Below, one piece after another: positions 27,979-36,686 of a DNA stretch of 64,000 nt (position 1 is the first letter of the stretch; each line of letters opens with the position of its first letter). The position numbers were made by a program, and so were the translations under genes. Location of the stretch: the NCBI GenBank assembly GCA_903994635.1, contig CAJEXQ010000002.1, forward strand, positions 62,001 through 126,000. The letters run 5' to 3'. The notes below the pieces were generated by a model. That model ran no database searches. It was given only the letters and a program-made list of their open reading frames with translations, and was not told the origin of the DNA. The DNA comes from an uncultured Chlorobiaceae bacterium. Its GTDB lineage: Bacteria > Bacteroidota > Chlorobiia > Chlorobiales > Chlorobiaceae.

Positions 27979-29685
27979 ATGGTGCTTTTAACGGTTGAGG
28001 GGTTACAAAAAAAATATGGTCTGAAGCATCTGTTTGAGGATGTTTCGTTTGGTATAGATGATCGTGACAAGATTGGTATTATCGGGGCTAACGGGAGTGG
28101 CAAGAGTACGCTGCTGAAAATTCTTGCCGGTGTTGAGACCCCCGACAAGGGGAAGGTGATGGTGGCCAACCAGAAGCGGATTGCCTATCTGCCGCAGGAT
28201 TCACCCTATAATCCGGAGGATACCGTTCTTCAGGCTATTCTGAAGTCGAGCGACAAGGTGATGGATCTCATCTATGAGTATGAGGTGGTCTGCAAGGAGC
28301 TTGAGACGAAGCACAGCGATGATCCTTCGTTACTGGAGCGGATGAGCAGGCTTGCTCACGAGCTTGATGTGACTGGAGCCTGGGAACTTGAGTCAAATGC
28401 AAAAACGGTGCTTGGCAAGCTTGGCCTCTACGATTTGACGGCAATCATGGGGACGCTCTCCGGCGGTCAGCGCAAGCGGGTTGCTTTGGCTCATGCGCTT
28501 GTGGTGCCGAGTGACGGACTGATTCTTGATGAGCCGACCAACCATCTTGATGCCGACAGTGTTGAGTGGCTCGAGCAGTATATCCGTCGCTATCAGGGCG
28601 CGGTGCTGCTCATTACCCACGACCGATATTTTCTTGACCGGGTGGCGACGCGGATGCTTGAGCTGGATGGCCGCACAGCGACCACCTTTACCGGTGGTTA
28701 CTCAAGCTATCTGCAACAGAAAGCGGAACAGGAGGAGCAGGCGATACGCGATGACCGCAAGCGTCAGGCTCTTGTTCGTCAGGAGCTCGACTGGATGCGC
28801 AGTGGCTGCAAGGCGCGAACCACCAAACAGAAGGCGCGTATGCTTCGGGCCGAGAGTCTGGTCTATGCACCGAGAAAGGAGAAGACCAAAGAGCTTGATA
28901 TCGGGTTGGGCGCGGGACGGCTCGGCGATAAAATCATTGAGTTTCATAAGGTGTCGAAGTCTTACGGCGACAAGGTGCTGCTTCGCGACTTTGAATATCA
29001 TCTGCAGAAGGGCGATCGCATCGGCATTATCGGGCCGAATGGTTCGGGTAAAACCACGCTGTTTGAGATGATTACCGAGCGAGTCAAGCCTGACAGTGGC
29101 CACATTGCTCTGGGCAAGACGGTGAAGATTGGCTACTACGATCAGCAGAGTCGTGGTCTTGATGATGACAAGCGGGTGATTGAGTGCATCCAGGCGGAGG
29201 CTGAACAGATTACCACAAAAGATGGTACGGTGCTCTCTGCCTCGAAAATGCTTGAGCGATTTCTTTTTGCTCCGGCTACCCAGTACAGTTATGTTCGCAC
29301 TCTTTCCGGTGGAGAGCGGCGGCGGCTCTATCTGCTGCGGCAGCTTATCGGTTCGCCCAATGTGCTTCTGCTTGATGAGCCGACCAACGATCTTGATATC
29401 CCCACACTGAGGGTGCTTGAGGACTATCTCGACAGCTATCAGGGCTGTCTTATGGTGGTGAGCCACGACCGCTATTTTCTTGATCGCACGGTTGAGTATA
29501 TTTTTGCCTTTGAGGCAAATGGCACCATTCGTCGCTATCCCGGCAACTACACGCTCTATCTTGAACTGAAGGGCATCGGAGGCAAAGGGGGAGCAGAAGC
29601 CGGTGAAAAAAGTGCCGGAGCTTCCGAAACCTGTAGCCCCGGCTTTGCCAAAGCAGAGCAAACTCTCCAGCAAGGAGAAGCGTGA
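27979..29685 (+). CDS. uup: ABC-F family ATPase (Uup type), frame disrupted before the C-terminal domain
   Basis: Two fused ABC domains of the ABC-F class, which act on ribosomes or DNA and lack membrane parts. Walker A motifs are GANGSGKST and GPNGSGKTT. Signatures are LSGGQRKR and LSGGERRR. Walker B motifs are LILDEPTNHLD and LLLDEPTNDLD. The linker after domain 1 is basic, as usual. The frame ends with about 30 non-family residues, while the expected C-terminal coiled coil continues in the next frame (29592-29869). One extra G in the G5 run at 29587-29591 would explain this. Real mutation or sequencing error cannot be told apart. Confidence 0.9.
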   Translation: MVLLTVEGLQKKYGLKHLFEDVSFGIDDRDKIGIIGANGSGKSTLLKILAGVETPDKGKVMVANQKRIAYLPQDSPYNPEDTVLQAILKSSDKVMDLIYEYEVVCKELETKHSDDPSLLERMSRLAHELDVTGAWELESNAKTVLGKLGLYDLTAIMGTLSGGQRKRVALAHALVVPSDGLILDEPTNHLDADSVEWLEQYIRRYQGAVLLITHDRYFLDRVATRMLELDGRTATTFTGGYSSYLQQKAEQEEQAIRDDRKRQALVRQELDWMRSGCKARTTKQKARMLRAESLVYAPRKEKTKELDIGLGAGRLGDKIIEFHKVSKSYGDKVLLRDFEYHLQKGDRIGIIGPNGSGKTTLFEMITERVKPDSGHIALGKTVKIGYYDQQSRGLDDDKRVIECIQAEAEQITTKDGTVLSASKMLERFLFAPATQYSYVRTLSGGERRRLYLLRQLIGSPNVLLLDEPTNDLDIPTLRVLEDYLDSYQGCLMVVSHDRYFLDRTVEYIFAFEANGTIRRYPGNYTLYLELKGIGGKGGAEAGEKSAGASETCSPGFAKAEQTLQQGEA

Positions 29686-29869
29686 GCTTGAGCAGCTTGA
29701 GCGCTCGATTCAAGTGGCTGAGAGCCGTCAGTCTGAAATAGCGGCGCAACTGGCCTCCGCTGGAGCTGATTTTTCCTTGCAGCAGAAGCTTGGTTCTGAA
29801 CTACAAGGGATACAGAAGCAGCTCGAAAAAGAGATGGCCCGATGGAGTGCACTTGCTGAGCAGGCGTAA
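29592..29869 (+). pseudogene. uup: Uup C-terminal coiled-coil domain in a shifted frame
   Basis: In the +1 frame the sequence encodes KLSSKEKRELEQLERSIQVA and QLEKEMARWSALAEQA, the standard DNA-binding coiled-coil tail of Uup-type proteins. It has an internal ATG at 29603 but no ribosome site, so it is best read as the detached end of the preceding gene. It stops just before the alkD-like gene. Confidence 0.8.
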
Positions 29870-29889
29870 TCGTTAAAAACTTGAATATC

Positions 29890-30600
29890 ATGAGTGTTAC
29901 AGCATCCATGATCATCAACAATCTTGAAGCGCTCTCAAATCCCGAGGCGGCGCTCTTTGCCCAGAGATATTTCAAGACCGGCCCCGGAGAGTATGCCGAA
30001 GGTGACATTTTTCGTGGTATTCGGGTGCCGGTGCTGAGAAAAATGGTTCCTTCGCTTGATGGTACGCCACTGCCGGAGGTTATTCGGCTACTCGAATCTG
30101 CCTACCATGAGGATCGTCTGCTGGCTCTTTTGTTGCTCATGCGTCGTTTTGCGAAGGGTAATGAGGCGCTCCGTCAGCAGATCCATGAGATCTATCTGGA
30201 GCATACCCGGCATATCAACAACTGGGATCTGGTGGATATTTCATCCCAATACCTTGTTGGCGCTTTTTTGCACTTGCGTGACAGATCGTTGCTCTACCAG
30301 CTTGCCGCATCGCAAAGTTTATGGGAGAGAAGGATAGCTATCACTGCCACGTTTCATTTTATCCGGAAAGGGGAGTTTGACGACACTCTTGCTCTTGCAG
30401 AGCTTCTGCTTGATGACCCGCAGGAGCTGCTGCACAAGGCGACAGGCTGGATGCTCCGCGAGGTCGGCAAGCGCGACCTGCCAATCCTTGAGTCATTCCT
30501 GCAACTCCATTACCCACGCATGCCGAGGGTGATGCTCCGTTATGCCATTGAACGGTTTCCAGAAGAGAGGCGGCTGCTGTATCTCAAGGGGATGGTGTAA
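29890..30600 (+). CDS. DNA alkylation repair protein (AlkD-like)
   Basis: 236-residue all-helical protein of the AlkD family, HEAT-like glycosylases that remove alkylated bases. Recognisable parts are GIRVPVLRKMVPSLDG, then HINNWDLVDISSQYLVG, WERRIAITATFHFIRKGEFD and LLHKATGWMLREVGKRD, which carries the conserved Trp, Arg and Asp region. ATG 29890 is preferred over TTG 29881. It follows the broken uup gene by 20 nt and may share its transcript. Confidence 0.9.
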   Translation: MSVTASMIINNLEALSNPEAALFAQRYFKTGPGEYAEGDIFRGIRVPVLRKMVPSLDGTPLPEVIRLLESAYHEDRLLALLLLMRRFAKGNEALRQQIHEIYLEHTRHINNWDLVDISSQYLVGAFLHLRDRSLLYQLAASQSLWERRIAITATFHFIRKGEFDDTLALAELLLDDPQELLHKATGWMLREVGKRDLPILESFLQLHYPRMPRVMLRYAIERFPEERRLLYLKGMV

Positions 30601-30645
30601 CTGCTTTTAATATTGTGTTAAATGGTTAACTATAGGGAGATTATT

Positions 30646-31467
30646 ATGAACAACTTTCGATTTTTCAAAAAATACACACTGCTCTCTGTTGTCTTAAGCA
30701 TTTCGCTGTATGGTAATCTCTCCGCCAGGATGCCTCACAATGTACCTGATACCGGTAAATTGCTTGATATGACTTATGCGTTTGATGAACAAACCATTTA
30801 CTGGCCGACAGCAGAGTCATTTTTCCTTATGAAATTGGACTGGAAAGTCAATACGGGTGGTTGGTGGTACGCTTCCAATAATTACGGTGCTGCTGAACAT
30901 GGTGGAACACATGTTGATGCCCCAGTACATTTTTCTGAAAAAGGAAGAACCATTGATCAGATTCCCTTAAGTGAATGGATTGGACAAGTTGTTAAAATTG
31001 ATGTTGTTGCAGAATGTTTGGAAAACAGAGACTATCAGTTAACGGTAAAAGATGTGAAGAGATGGGAAGAAAAAAATGGCAGGCTGCCGAACAATGTATG
31101 GGTGATGATGTACACCGGTATTGATACCAAATATTATCCTGACAGGAAAAAAGTTCTTGGGACTGCAAAAACAGGAGTAGAGGCCCTGCCTGAGTTGAGT
31201 TTTCCCGGATTTTCGGCAGAGGTTGCAACGTTTCTGGTTAATGAGAGAAACATAAAAGGGATAGGTTTGGATACTCCAAGTATTGATCCTGGAATATCAA
31301 AAGATTTTCAAGTGCATAGAATATGTTTTGCGGCGAATAAACTGGGTGTCGAAAATATTGCCAACCTCGACAAGTTGCCGGAGAAGGGAGCAATACTGTA
31401 TGTGATGCCTATGCTGATCAAGGATGGTACTGGTTCCCCAGCCCGTATTTTTGCGGTGTTGCCGTGA
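30646..31467 (+). CDS. Exported cyclase-family protein (kynurenine formamidase-like fold)
   Basis: 273-residue metal-dependent hydrolase of the cyclase family. The family motif HGGTHVDAPVHF is present, with a second conserved Glu/Asp region around GIGLDTPSIDPG. The first 30 residues (basic start, then YTLLSVVLSISLYG, then SAR) form a signal peptide, so it is periplasmic or outside. AGGGAG lies 7 nt before ATG 30646. The substrate is unknown; family members open cyclic amides or formyl groups. The stop overlaps the GTG start of hsdR. Confidence 0.85.
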   Translation: MNNFRFFKKYTLLSVVLSISLYGNLSARMPHNVPDTGKLLDMTYAFDEQTIYWPTAESFFLMKLDWKVNTGGWWYASNNYGAAEHGGTHVDAPVHFSEKGRTIDQIPLSEWIGQVVKIDVVAECLENRDYQLTVKDVKRWEEKNGRLPNNVWVMMYTGIDTKYYPDRKKVLGTAKTGVEALPELSFPGFSAEVATFLVNERNIKGIGLDTPSIDPGISKDFQVHRICFAANKLGVENIANLDKLPEKGAILYVMPMLIKDGTGSPARIFAVLP

Positions 31468-34400
31468 ATACATGCAAATGCCATATCAGCGAGGGAGTAC
31501 CTGGTCTGACCACCATCGGCAACTCAGAACGCGAGACGCAGAACCGCGTGCTTGCCCTGTTCACCAATGAACTTGGCTACCGCTCTCTCGGCAACTGGAA
31601 GGAGCGCGAAGGAAACAGCAATATTGAGGAGCATCTGCTCACGGCCTACCTTTCGCGGAATGGCTACACTCCGGCGCAGAGTACCAAAGCTATCCATGAA
31701 CTGCGCATTGAGACAAATAATCCGAACCGAACTCTCTACGAAAACAACCGCAAGGTCTACAGCCTTCTTCACTACGGTGTTCCAGTAAAAGCGGCGGCGG
31801 GGGAGAAGAGTGAAACTGTCAAGCTCATCAGCACCGACCACCCGGAGCTGAACGACTTTGCCGTTGCCGAAGAGGTGACGGTGTATGGGCAGCACGACAA
31901 ACGGCCCGATATTGTGCTCTACCTTAACGGGATTGCGGTTGGCGTGCTGGAATTGAAGAACAGCAGGGTATCGCTGGGTGACGGTATCCGCCAAAGCCTT
32001 GTCAATCAACGCCCCGAGTTTATTGCCCCGTTCTTTTCAACCGTGCAGTTCATCTTTGCCGGAAACGATTCTGAGGGGCTGAAGTATGGCACGGTTGGTA
32101 CGGAGGAGAAGTATTTTCTGCAATGGAAAGAGGATGAGGAGGATAACTTCCGTTTCAAGCTCGACAAATATCTGCTCAAGATCTGCCGGAAATCCCGCAT
32201 GGTCGAGCTGCTGCATGATTTTGTTGTTTTTGATGGCGGGGTAAAGAAGCTGCCACGGGTACACCAGTATTTTGGCGTCAAGGCGGCGCAGCGCTCTGCC
32301 GAGGCCTTCAGGGGTGGCATTATCTGGCACACCCAGGGGAGCGGCAAGAGCATGGTGATGGTGCTGCTGGCCCGCTGGATTCTGGAGAACAAGCCTGCCG
32401 CCCGTGTGGTTATTGTGACTGATCGCGATGAGCTCGACAAGCAGATTGCCGGAGTTTTTACCGATGCAGGAGAAACAATCAGGCGCACCACCAGCGGCAG
32501 CGACCTGATGAAGCAGCTCAGCCAGCCAGCCCCGCGTCTGCTCTGCTCACTGGTGCACAAGTTTGGCCGAAAAGGGGTGGATAATTTTGAGGAGTTTATC
32601 CGGGAGCTTGAATCACAGCCAGGCCATACGGTGGGGGATGTTTTTGTCTTTGTAGATGAGTGCCACCGGACGCAGAGCGGCAAGCTGCATCGAACCATGA
32701 AGGCCTTGATGCCCAATGCGGTGTTTGTAGGGTTTACCGGCACGCCTCTCTTGAAAAAAGATGCAGCAACCACCCTTGAAGTGTTCGGGAGCTACATTCA
32801 CACCTACAAGTTCAACGAGGCTGTTGAGGACAGGGTGGTGCTTGATCTGGTGTATGAGGCGCGGGATATTGACCAGCAACTGGGCTCGAAGGAGAAAATC
32901 GATGCATGGTTCGATGCCAAAACGAGGGGGTTGAATGAGTGGCAGAAGGGTGCGCTTCGCGAGCAGTGGGGAACCATGCAACATCTGCTCAGCTCCCGAT
33001 CACGGATGAATCGGGTTGTTAACGATATTGTTTTTGATTTCAGTGTGAAGCCCCGTCTCAGTAACCATCGGGGCAACGCCATTCTGGTTGCTTCAAGTAT
33101 CTACGAGGCCTGCAAGTACTTTGAACTGTTTCAGAAGTCGGTGTTTAAAGGCAAGTGCGCGGTGATTACCTCCTACAATCCCCAAACGAGAGATATTACA
33201 ACGGAGGATACCGGTGCCAACACGGAGACAGACAAGGAGTCGATCTACAACACCTACATGGCGCTCTTGCAGGGTGTAGATGCCGTACCGGGCAAGTCAA
33301 AAACAGAGAGCTACGAAGACAATGCCAAAAGGCTTTTCAGGGAGCAACCGGCAACGATGAAGCTGCTGATTGTGGTCGATAAACTGCTGACCGGCTTTGA
33401 TGCGCCGAGCTGCACCTACCTCTATATCGACAAAAGCATGCAGGATCATGCTCTCTTTCAGGCCATCTGCCGCACCAATCGCCTCGATGGGGAGGACAAG
33501 GAGTTCGGCTACATCGTCGATTATAAAGATCTCTTCAAAAAGATGAATGATGCTCTGAAGGTCTATACGGTTTATAGTTCAGAGCTGGATAAGAGCGATA
33601 CGGGAGCAGGAGAGTCTGACATTCTGATGAAAGACCGGCTGGCAAAAGGGCGGGAGCGTCTCGACAACGCTGTTGAGGTGCTTGCACTGATCTGCGAACC
33701 GGTTGAACCACCGAAAGGGGAGCTTCAGCACATCCATTTTTTCTGCGGGAACAGTGAACTTCCCGAGGAGCTTGCCGCAAGAGAGCCGCTCCGTTCTGCC
33801 CTCTACAAGGCAACAGCCATGCTGGTAAGGGCCTACAGCGGTATTGCCGACGAGCTTGATGCCGCAGGCTACAGCGCCACTGAGGTGCAGCGCATCAAAA
33901 AAGCTCTCGACCGCTCGGTCAAGTTGCGCGAAATCGTCCGCTATGCCAGCGGTGAAAGCATCGACCTGAAGGCTTATGAGGCGGATATGCGCCATCTTAT
34001 CGATACCTATATCGAAGCCGATGAGCCGAGAAAGATCTCTCCGTTTGATGCTCTGCCGCTTTTGGAGCTGATCGTGAAATCCGGCATTGCGGAAGCGATC
34101 AACAACCTGCCCGAGGGGATCAAGAGCAGCAGGGATGCGATTGCTGAGACCATTGAAAACAATGTCCGAAGCAAAATCATCAAAGATCACCTGAACGATC
34201 CGGCATTTTATGAGAGCATGTCGCTTTTGCTTGACGAGCTCATTGCTTCGCGCCGACGGAAAGCCATTGACTACGAGGCGTATCTCAAGCAGATGGCCGA
34301 ACTGGCAAACCGCGTGGCAGCAGGCCATGCTGAAGAGACTCCTGCGCAATTGAATACTCCCGGTCGCCGCGCATTGTACAACAACCTGAAGCTTGACCGG

Positions 34401-34481
34401 ACTGGAAATGTTGACCTTGACCTCTCCGATGAGCCACCGGCTATAAAGGGCGGCAGGATGAAAAATTGCGTCTGGCGATGA
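31464..34481 (+). CDS. hsdR: Type I restriction enzyme, R subunit (C-terminus in shifted frame)
   Basis: 1005-residue motor and nuclease subunit of a type I restriction system. The nuclease site RPDIVLYLNGIAVGVLELK has D149, E163 and K165. Helicase motifs are QGSGKS at 291-296 and DECH at 398-401. The GTG start at 31464 overlaps the preceding stop codon; the family-like N-terminus TTIGNSERETQNR begins soon after. The frame ends at 34481 before the normal tail. The missing tail is open in the -1 frame and the switch point is A-AAG-GGC at 34445-34451. Works with hsdM and hsdS downstream. Confidence 0.93.
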   Translation: MNTCKCHISEGVPGLTTIGNSERETQNRVLALFTNELGYRSLGNWKEREGNSNIEEHLLTAYLSRNGYTPAQSTKAIHELRIETNNPNRTLYENNRKVYSLLHYGVPVKAAAGEKSETVKLISTDHPELNDFAVAEEVTVYGQHDKRPDIVLYLNGIAVGVLELKNSRVSLGDGIRQSLVNQRPEFIAPFFSTVQFIFAGNDSEGLKYGTVGTEEKYFLQWKEDEEDNFRFKLDKYLLKICRKSRMVELLHDFVVFDGGVKKLPRVHQYFGVKAAQRSAEAFRGGIIWHTQGSGKSMVMVLLARWILENKPAARVVIVTDRDELDKQIAGVFTDAGETIRRTTSGSDLMKQLSQPAPRLLCSLVHKFGRKGVDNFEEFIRELESQPGHTVGDVFVFVDECHRTQSGKLHRTMKALMPNAVFVGFTGTPLLKKDAATTLEVFGSYIHTYKFNEAVEDRVVLDLVYEARDIDQQLGSKEKIDAWFDAKTRGLNEWQKGALREQWGTMQHLLSSRSRMNRVVNDIVFDFSVKPRLSNHRGNAILVASSIYEACKYFELFQKSVFKGKCAVITSYNPQTRDITTEDTGANTETDKESIYNTYMALLQGVDAVPGKSKTESYEDNAKRLFREQPATMKLLIVVDKLLTGFDAPSCTYLYIDKSMQDHALFQAICRTNRLDGEDKEFGYIVDYKDLFKKMNDALKVYTVYSSELDKSDTGAGESDILMKDRLAKGRERLDNAVEVLALICEPVEPPKGELQHIHFFCGNSELPEELAAREPLRSALYKATAMLVRAYSGIADELDAAGYSATEVQRIKKALDRSVKLREIVRYASGESIDLKAYEADMRHLIDTYIEADEPRKISPFDALPLLELIVKSGIAEAINNLPEGIKSSRDAIAETIENNVRSKIIKDHLNDPAFYESMSLLLDELIASRRRKAIDYEAYLKQMAELANRVAAGHAEETPAQLNTPGRRALYNNLKLDRTGNVDLDLSDEPPAIKGGRMKNCVWR

Positions 34482-34636
34482 TGCTGGATGAAACAGTCAA
34501 ACGAGTCCGGCCGAATGGCTGGCGCGGTGTCAAACCAAAAGAGAATATTATTAAAGGGGCGCTTTTTGAAGTGCTGCAGGACGCTGACGAGGTGGAGCGG
34601 CTCTTTCTCGTTATTGAACGGCAACGAGAGTATTGA
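34445..34636 (+). other. hsdR: HsdR C-terminal tail in the -1 frame
   Basis: From the AAAGGGC heptamer onward the -1 frame reads GRQDEKLRLAMMLDETVKR and ends EVERLFLVIERQREY, the type of tail expected for HsdR. Its TGA at 34634 overlaps the ATG of the next gene. The heptamer has the X-XXY-YYZ form that permits tandem -1 slippage, so programmed frameshifting is possible; an indel is the alternative. Confidence 0.75.
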
Positions 34637-35352
34637 TGGTGACCAGAGTTGTTATCGGAGATATTCCTGTTGATGTGGTGCTGAAGGATATCAGGAATAT
34701 CCATCTGAGTGTTCACCCGCCAGCAGGCAGGGTGCGTCTTTCGGCCCCCGTCGGCATGGATATCAACACCCTTCGCCTCTATGCCATTTCACGGCTGGGT
34801 TGGATAAAAAAGCAGCAGCGCAAGTTGTGCGGGCAGGAGCGCGAAACTCCACGGGAGTACCTGAATCGGGAGAGCCATTATCTCTGGGGAAAACGTTACC
34901 TGCTCAAAATCATTGAAAGGAATGCCCCGTCGGCTGTTGACGTGCAGCACAGCGCCATTCATCTGTATATCCGCCCTGATGCCAGCCAGGAGAAAAAACA
35001 GTTCACTCTTGATGAATGGTATCGAAAACAGTTGAAGGTTGCTCTACCTGATCTCATTGCTTTATGGGAGAAAAGGGTCGGGGTGCGGGTCAATGAGTTT
35101 GGTATCAAGAAAATGAAGACGAAATGGGGCACCTGCAACCCTGATGCCCGGCGAATATGGGTGAACCTCGAACTTGCCAAAAAGCCGAAAGAGTGCCTCG
35201 AATACATTGTTGTGCATGAAATGGTTCACCTTCTGGAGAATCACCACAACGAACGATTTATGGCACTCATGGATGACATTTTGCCAAAATGGCGCTCACT
35301 GCGGGACGATCTCAATCGCCTGCCGGTCAAGCACGAGGAGTGGGAGTATTGA
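34636..35352 (+). CDS. YgjP-like zinc metallopeptidase (DUF45)
   Basis: 238-residue protein with the zinc motif HEMVHLLENHH near residue 195 and the upstream KWGTCNPDARRIWVNLEL block typical of the YgjP/DUF45 family. No signal peptide. The ATG overlaps the stop of the shifted hsdR tail, so it is translated with that operon. These peptidase genes are often found inside type I restriction loci, but their job there is not known to me. The distance to hsdM (1.3 kb) is filled by TA genes. Confidence 0.88.
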   Translation: MVTRVVIGDIPVDVVLKDIRNIHLSVHPPAGRVRLSAPVGMDINTLRLYAISRLGWIKKQQRKLCGQERETPREYLNRESHYLWGKRYLLKIIERNAPSAVDVQHSAIHLYIRPDASQEKKQFTLDEWYRKQLKVALPDLIALWEKRVGVRVNEFGIKKMKTKWGTCNPDARRIWVNLELAKKPKECLEYIVVHEMVHLLENHHNERFMALMDDILPKWRSLRDDLNRLPVKHEEWEY

Positions 35353-35483
35353 GCGGAGTGCCAGATACCGAGGGTGATGCCTCCTTATGCCGCTGGCGGG
35401 ATTTCTGAAGATGCGGCCATCTATCCAGATTTCAAGAAAGAATAAGTCGTAATTATAACTATCGTTCCGAGTGAAAGCACCCT

Positions 35484-35548
35484 GGGAACGCCGAGCTCCA
35501 ACTCGGCAAAAAGGATTATAAAATGTTGAGCTGGAGTTCGGCGTTTCC
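35484..35548. repeat. Palindromic repeat element (REP/MITE-like)
   Basis: GGGAACGCCGAGCTCCAACT and its imperfect complement GAGCTGGAGTTCGGCGTTTCC form two arms around a 20-nt AT-rich centre. It sits in the 466-bp space between the peptidase gene and a TA pair. It would make a long RNA hairpin. No protein is encoded in it. Confidence 0.7.
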
Positions 35549-35594
35549 GGGTACGCTATAAGCTCAAAGATTTCGATACATCCTTACCGAATAG

Positions 35595-35753
35595 CCTGTA
35601 ATTCACAGAATTAGAAATATTGCTGTGTTGTTTGGTGCTGCCTCGTTATACTATCTTCGGGAAATAACGATCGAACAGAAGGTAAAGGTCTTGCGGGTTG
35701 CCGGTATTGGTAAGTATCTATATTTCTCTCATTCTGATTACCTTATAGCATAG
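35595..35753 (+). other. Possible gene remnant in the 35353-35818 gap
   Basis: An open stretch of 52 codons ending in TAG encodes AVLFGAASLYYLREITIEQK and then VAGIGKYLYFSHSDYLIA. It has protein-like composition but no ATG and no recognised family. It may be the tail of a lost gene. Apart from it and the palindromic repeat I see nothing else in this gap. Confidence 0.25.
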
Positions 35754-35818
35754 GAGGTGGATTGTTTTGGACATAAATTTCAACAATTTCTGGTAACCGT
35801 GTTGCGGGAGGTATTGTT

Positions 35819-36028
35819 ATGGAACTTCATATAAGTGATGAAAAAACCAAAGAACTTCTTTCTGAGGTTGTAGTGGAGCTTTTAAAGACAAAAAAAAATT
35901 TGTTGTATGATGTTATCATAGAGGCATTAGAGGATGTTGGTCTGGCAAATGCCATCGCTGAAGGGCGAAAGAATGATTTTGTATCAGAGGATGAAATTTT
36001 TTCTATTCTTGACGGCAATGCAAAGTGA
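35819..36028 (+). CDS. Antitoxin of a RelBE-like pair
   Basis: 69-residue acidic protein (LSEVVVELLKTKKNLLYDVI, then ALEDVGLANAIAEGRKN), the pattern of short antitoxins that precede RelE-type toxins. GGGAGG lies 9 nt before the ATG. It overlaps the toxin gene by 4 nt. Together with the toxin it is inserted between the hsdR-ygjP and hsdM-hsdS parts of the restriction locus. Confidence 0.8.
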   Translation: MELHISDEKTKELLSEVVVELLKTKKNLLYDVIIEALEDVGLANAIAEGRKNDFVSEDEIFSILDGNAK

Positions 36029-36291
36029 CCATTATCTTTGAACAGAGATTTGCAAAAGAGCTTCGCAGGCTTCGCGATGATAAGCTGCTGGCAAAAGTAA
36101 AAGCAATTATTATCGAGTGCAAGGAAGCTGAAAGTTTGACCGGGATCAGGAATCTAAAAAAGCTTCGAGGTTACGATACTTATTACCGTATTCGTGCAGG
36201 GGATTATAGAATAGGGATAGAGTGTGCTGGGAATGAACTTATTTTTACGCGCATTTTGCACAGGAAAGAGATTTATAAAAATTTCCCATGA
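36025..36291 (+). CDS. relE: RelE-family toxin
   Basis: 88-residue RelE-fold toxin: IIFEQRFAKELRRLRDDKLL, then LKKLRGYDTYYRIRAGDYRI and the terminal FTRILHRKEIYKNFP. It starts with GTG overlapping the antitoxin stop. Expected to cut translated mRNA when not bound by the 35819 antitoxin. Confidence 0.9.
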   Translation: MTIIFEQRFAKELRRLRDDKLLAKVKAIIIECKEAESLTGIRNLKKLRGYDTYYRIRAGDYRIGIECAGNELIFTRILHRKEIYKNFP

Positions 36292-36375
36292 CGGCCCAGT
36301 TTTTGACGCAGTGTAACGATCTTAGGCAAGAAACGCACAGCGAAAGTTGTTTTATCGTTCTTATTGGAGAGCATT

Positions 36376-36588
36376 ATGACTGTTATCGAACAATTGAAAC
36401 ATGAAGCAGAACTCCTTACGGAACCGCTGGCTCAGGAGGTATTGGATTTTTTGTTATTTGTCCGCAGGCGGCGTGCAGCAGGGTGGCCGCCAGGTTTTTT
36501 TGAGGAGACTGCGGGAGCATGGCAAGGTGAGCCACTGGAACGATCTCCGCAAGGCGAACAGGAACAACGTTTGGAATTAGTAAAGTAG
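36376..36588 (+). CDS. Small DUF2281/VapB-like protein
   Basis: 70 residues. The N-terminal half (IEQLKHEAELLTEPLAQEVL followed by DFLLFVRRRR) fits the DUF2281 group of antitoxin-like proteins; the tail with GWPPGFFEETAGAW is also common in it. GGAGA lies 5 nt before ATG 36376. No toxin gene follows; hsdM comes next. Probably an orphan antitoxin. Confidence 0.7.
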   Translation: MTVIEQLKHEAELLTEPLAQEVLDFLLFVRRRRAAGWPPGFFEETAGAWQGEPLERSPQGEQEQRLELVK

Positions 36589-36686
36589 CCGGGTGCGTAT
36601 TTCTGCCCCCTCCGGCTTATTCTTGTTTTCCGGTCACAAGCAGTCCCGGAAATCTCAATTGATGATAACAGTACTTGCGATAACCC

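Noticed and set aside
29580-29600. Programmed frameshift signal in uup
   Set aside because: The needed shift is +1 and no slow codon or ribosome-site stimulator is visible; an indel in the G run is simpler.
33579-34349. 256-codon minus-strand ORF opposite hsdR
   Set aside because: Fully antisense to hsdR and without recognisable motifs.
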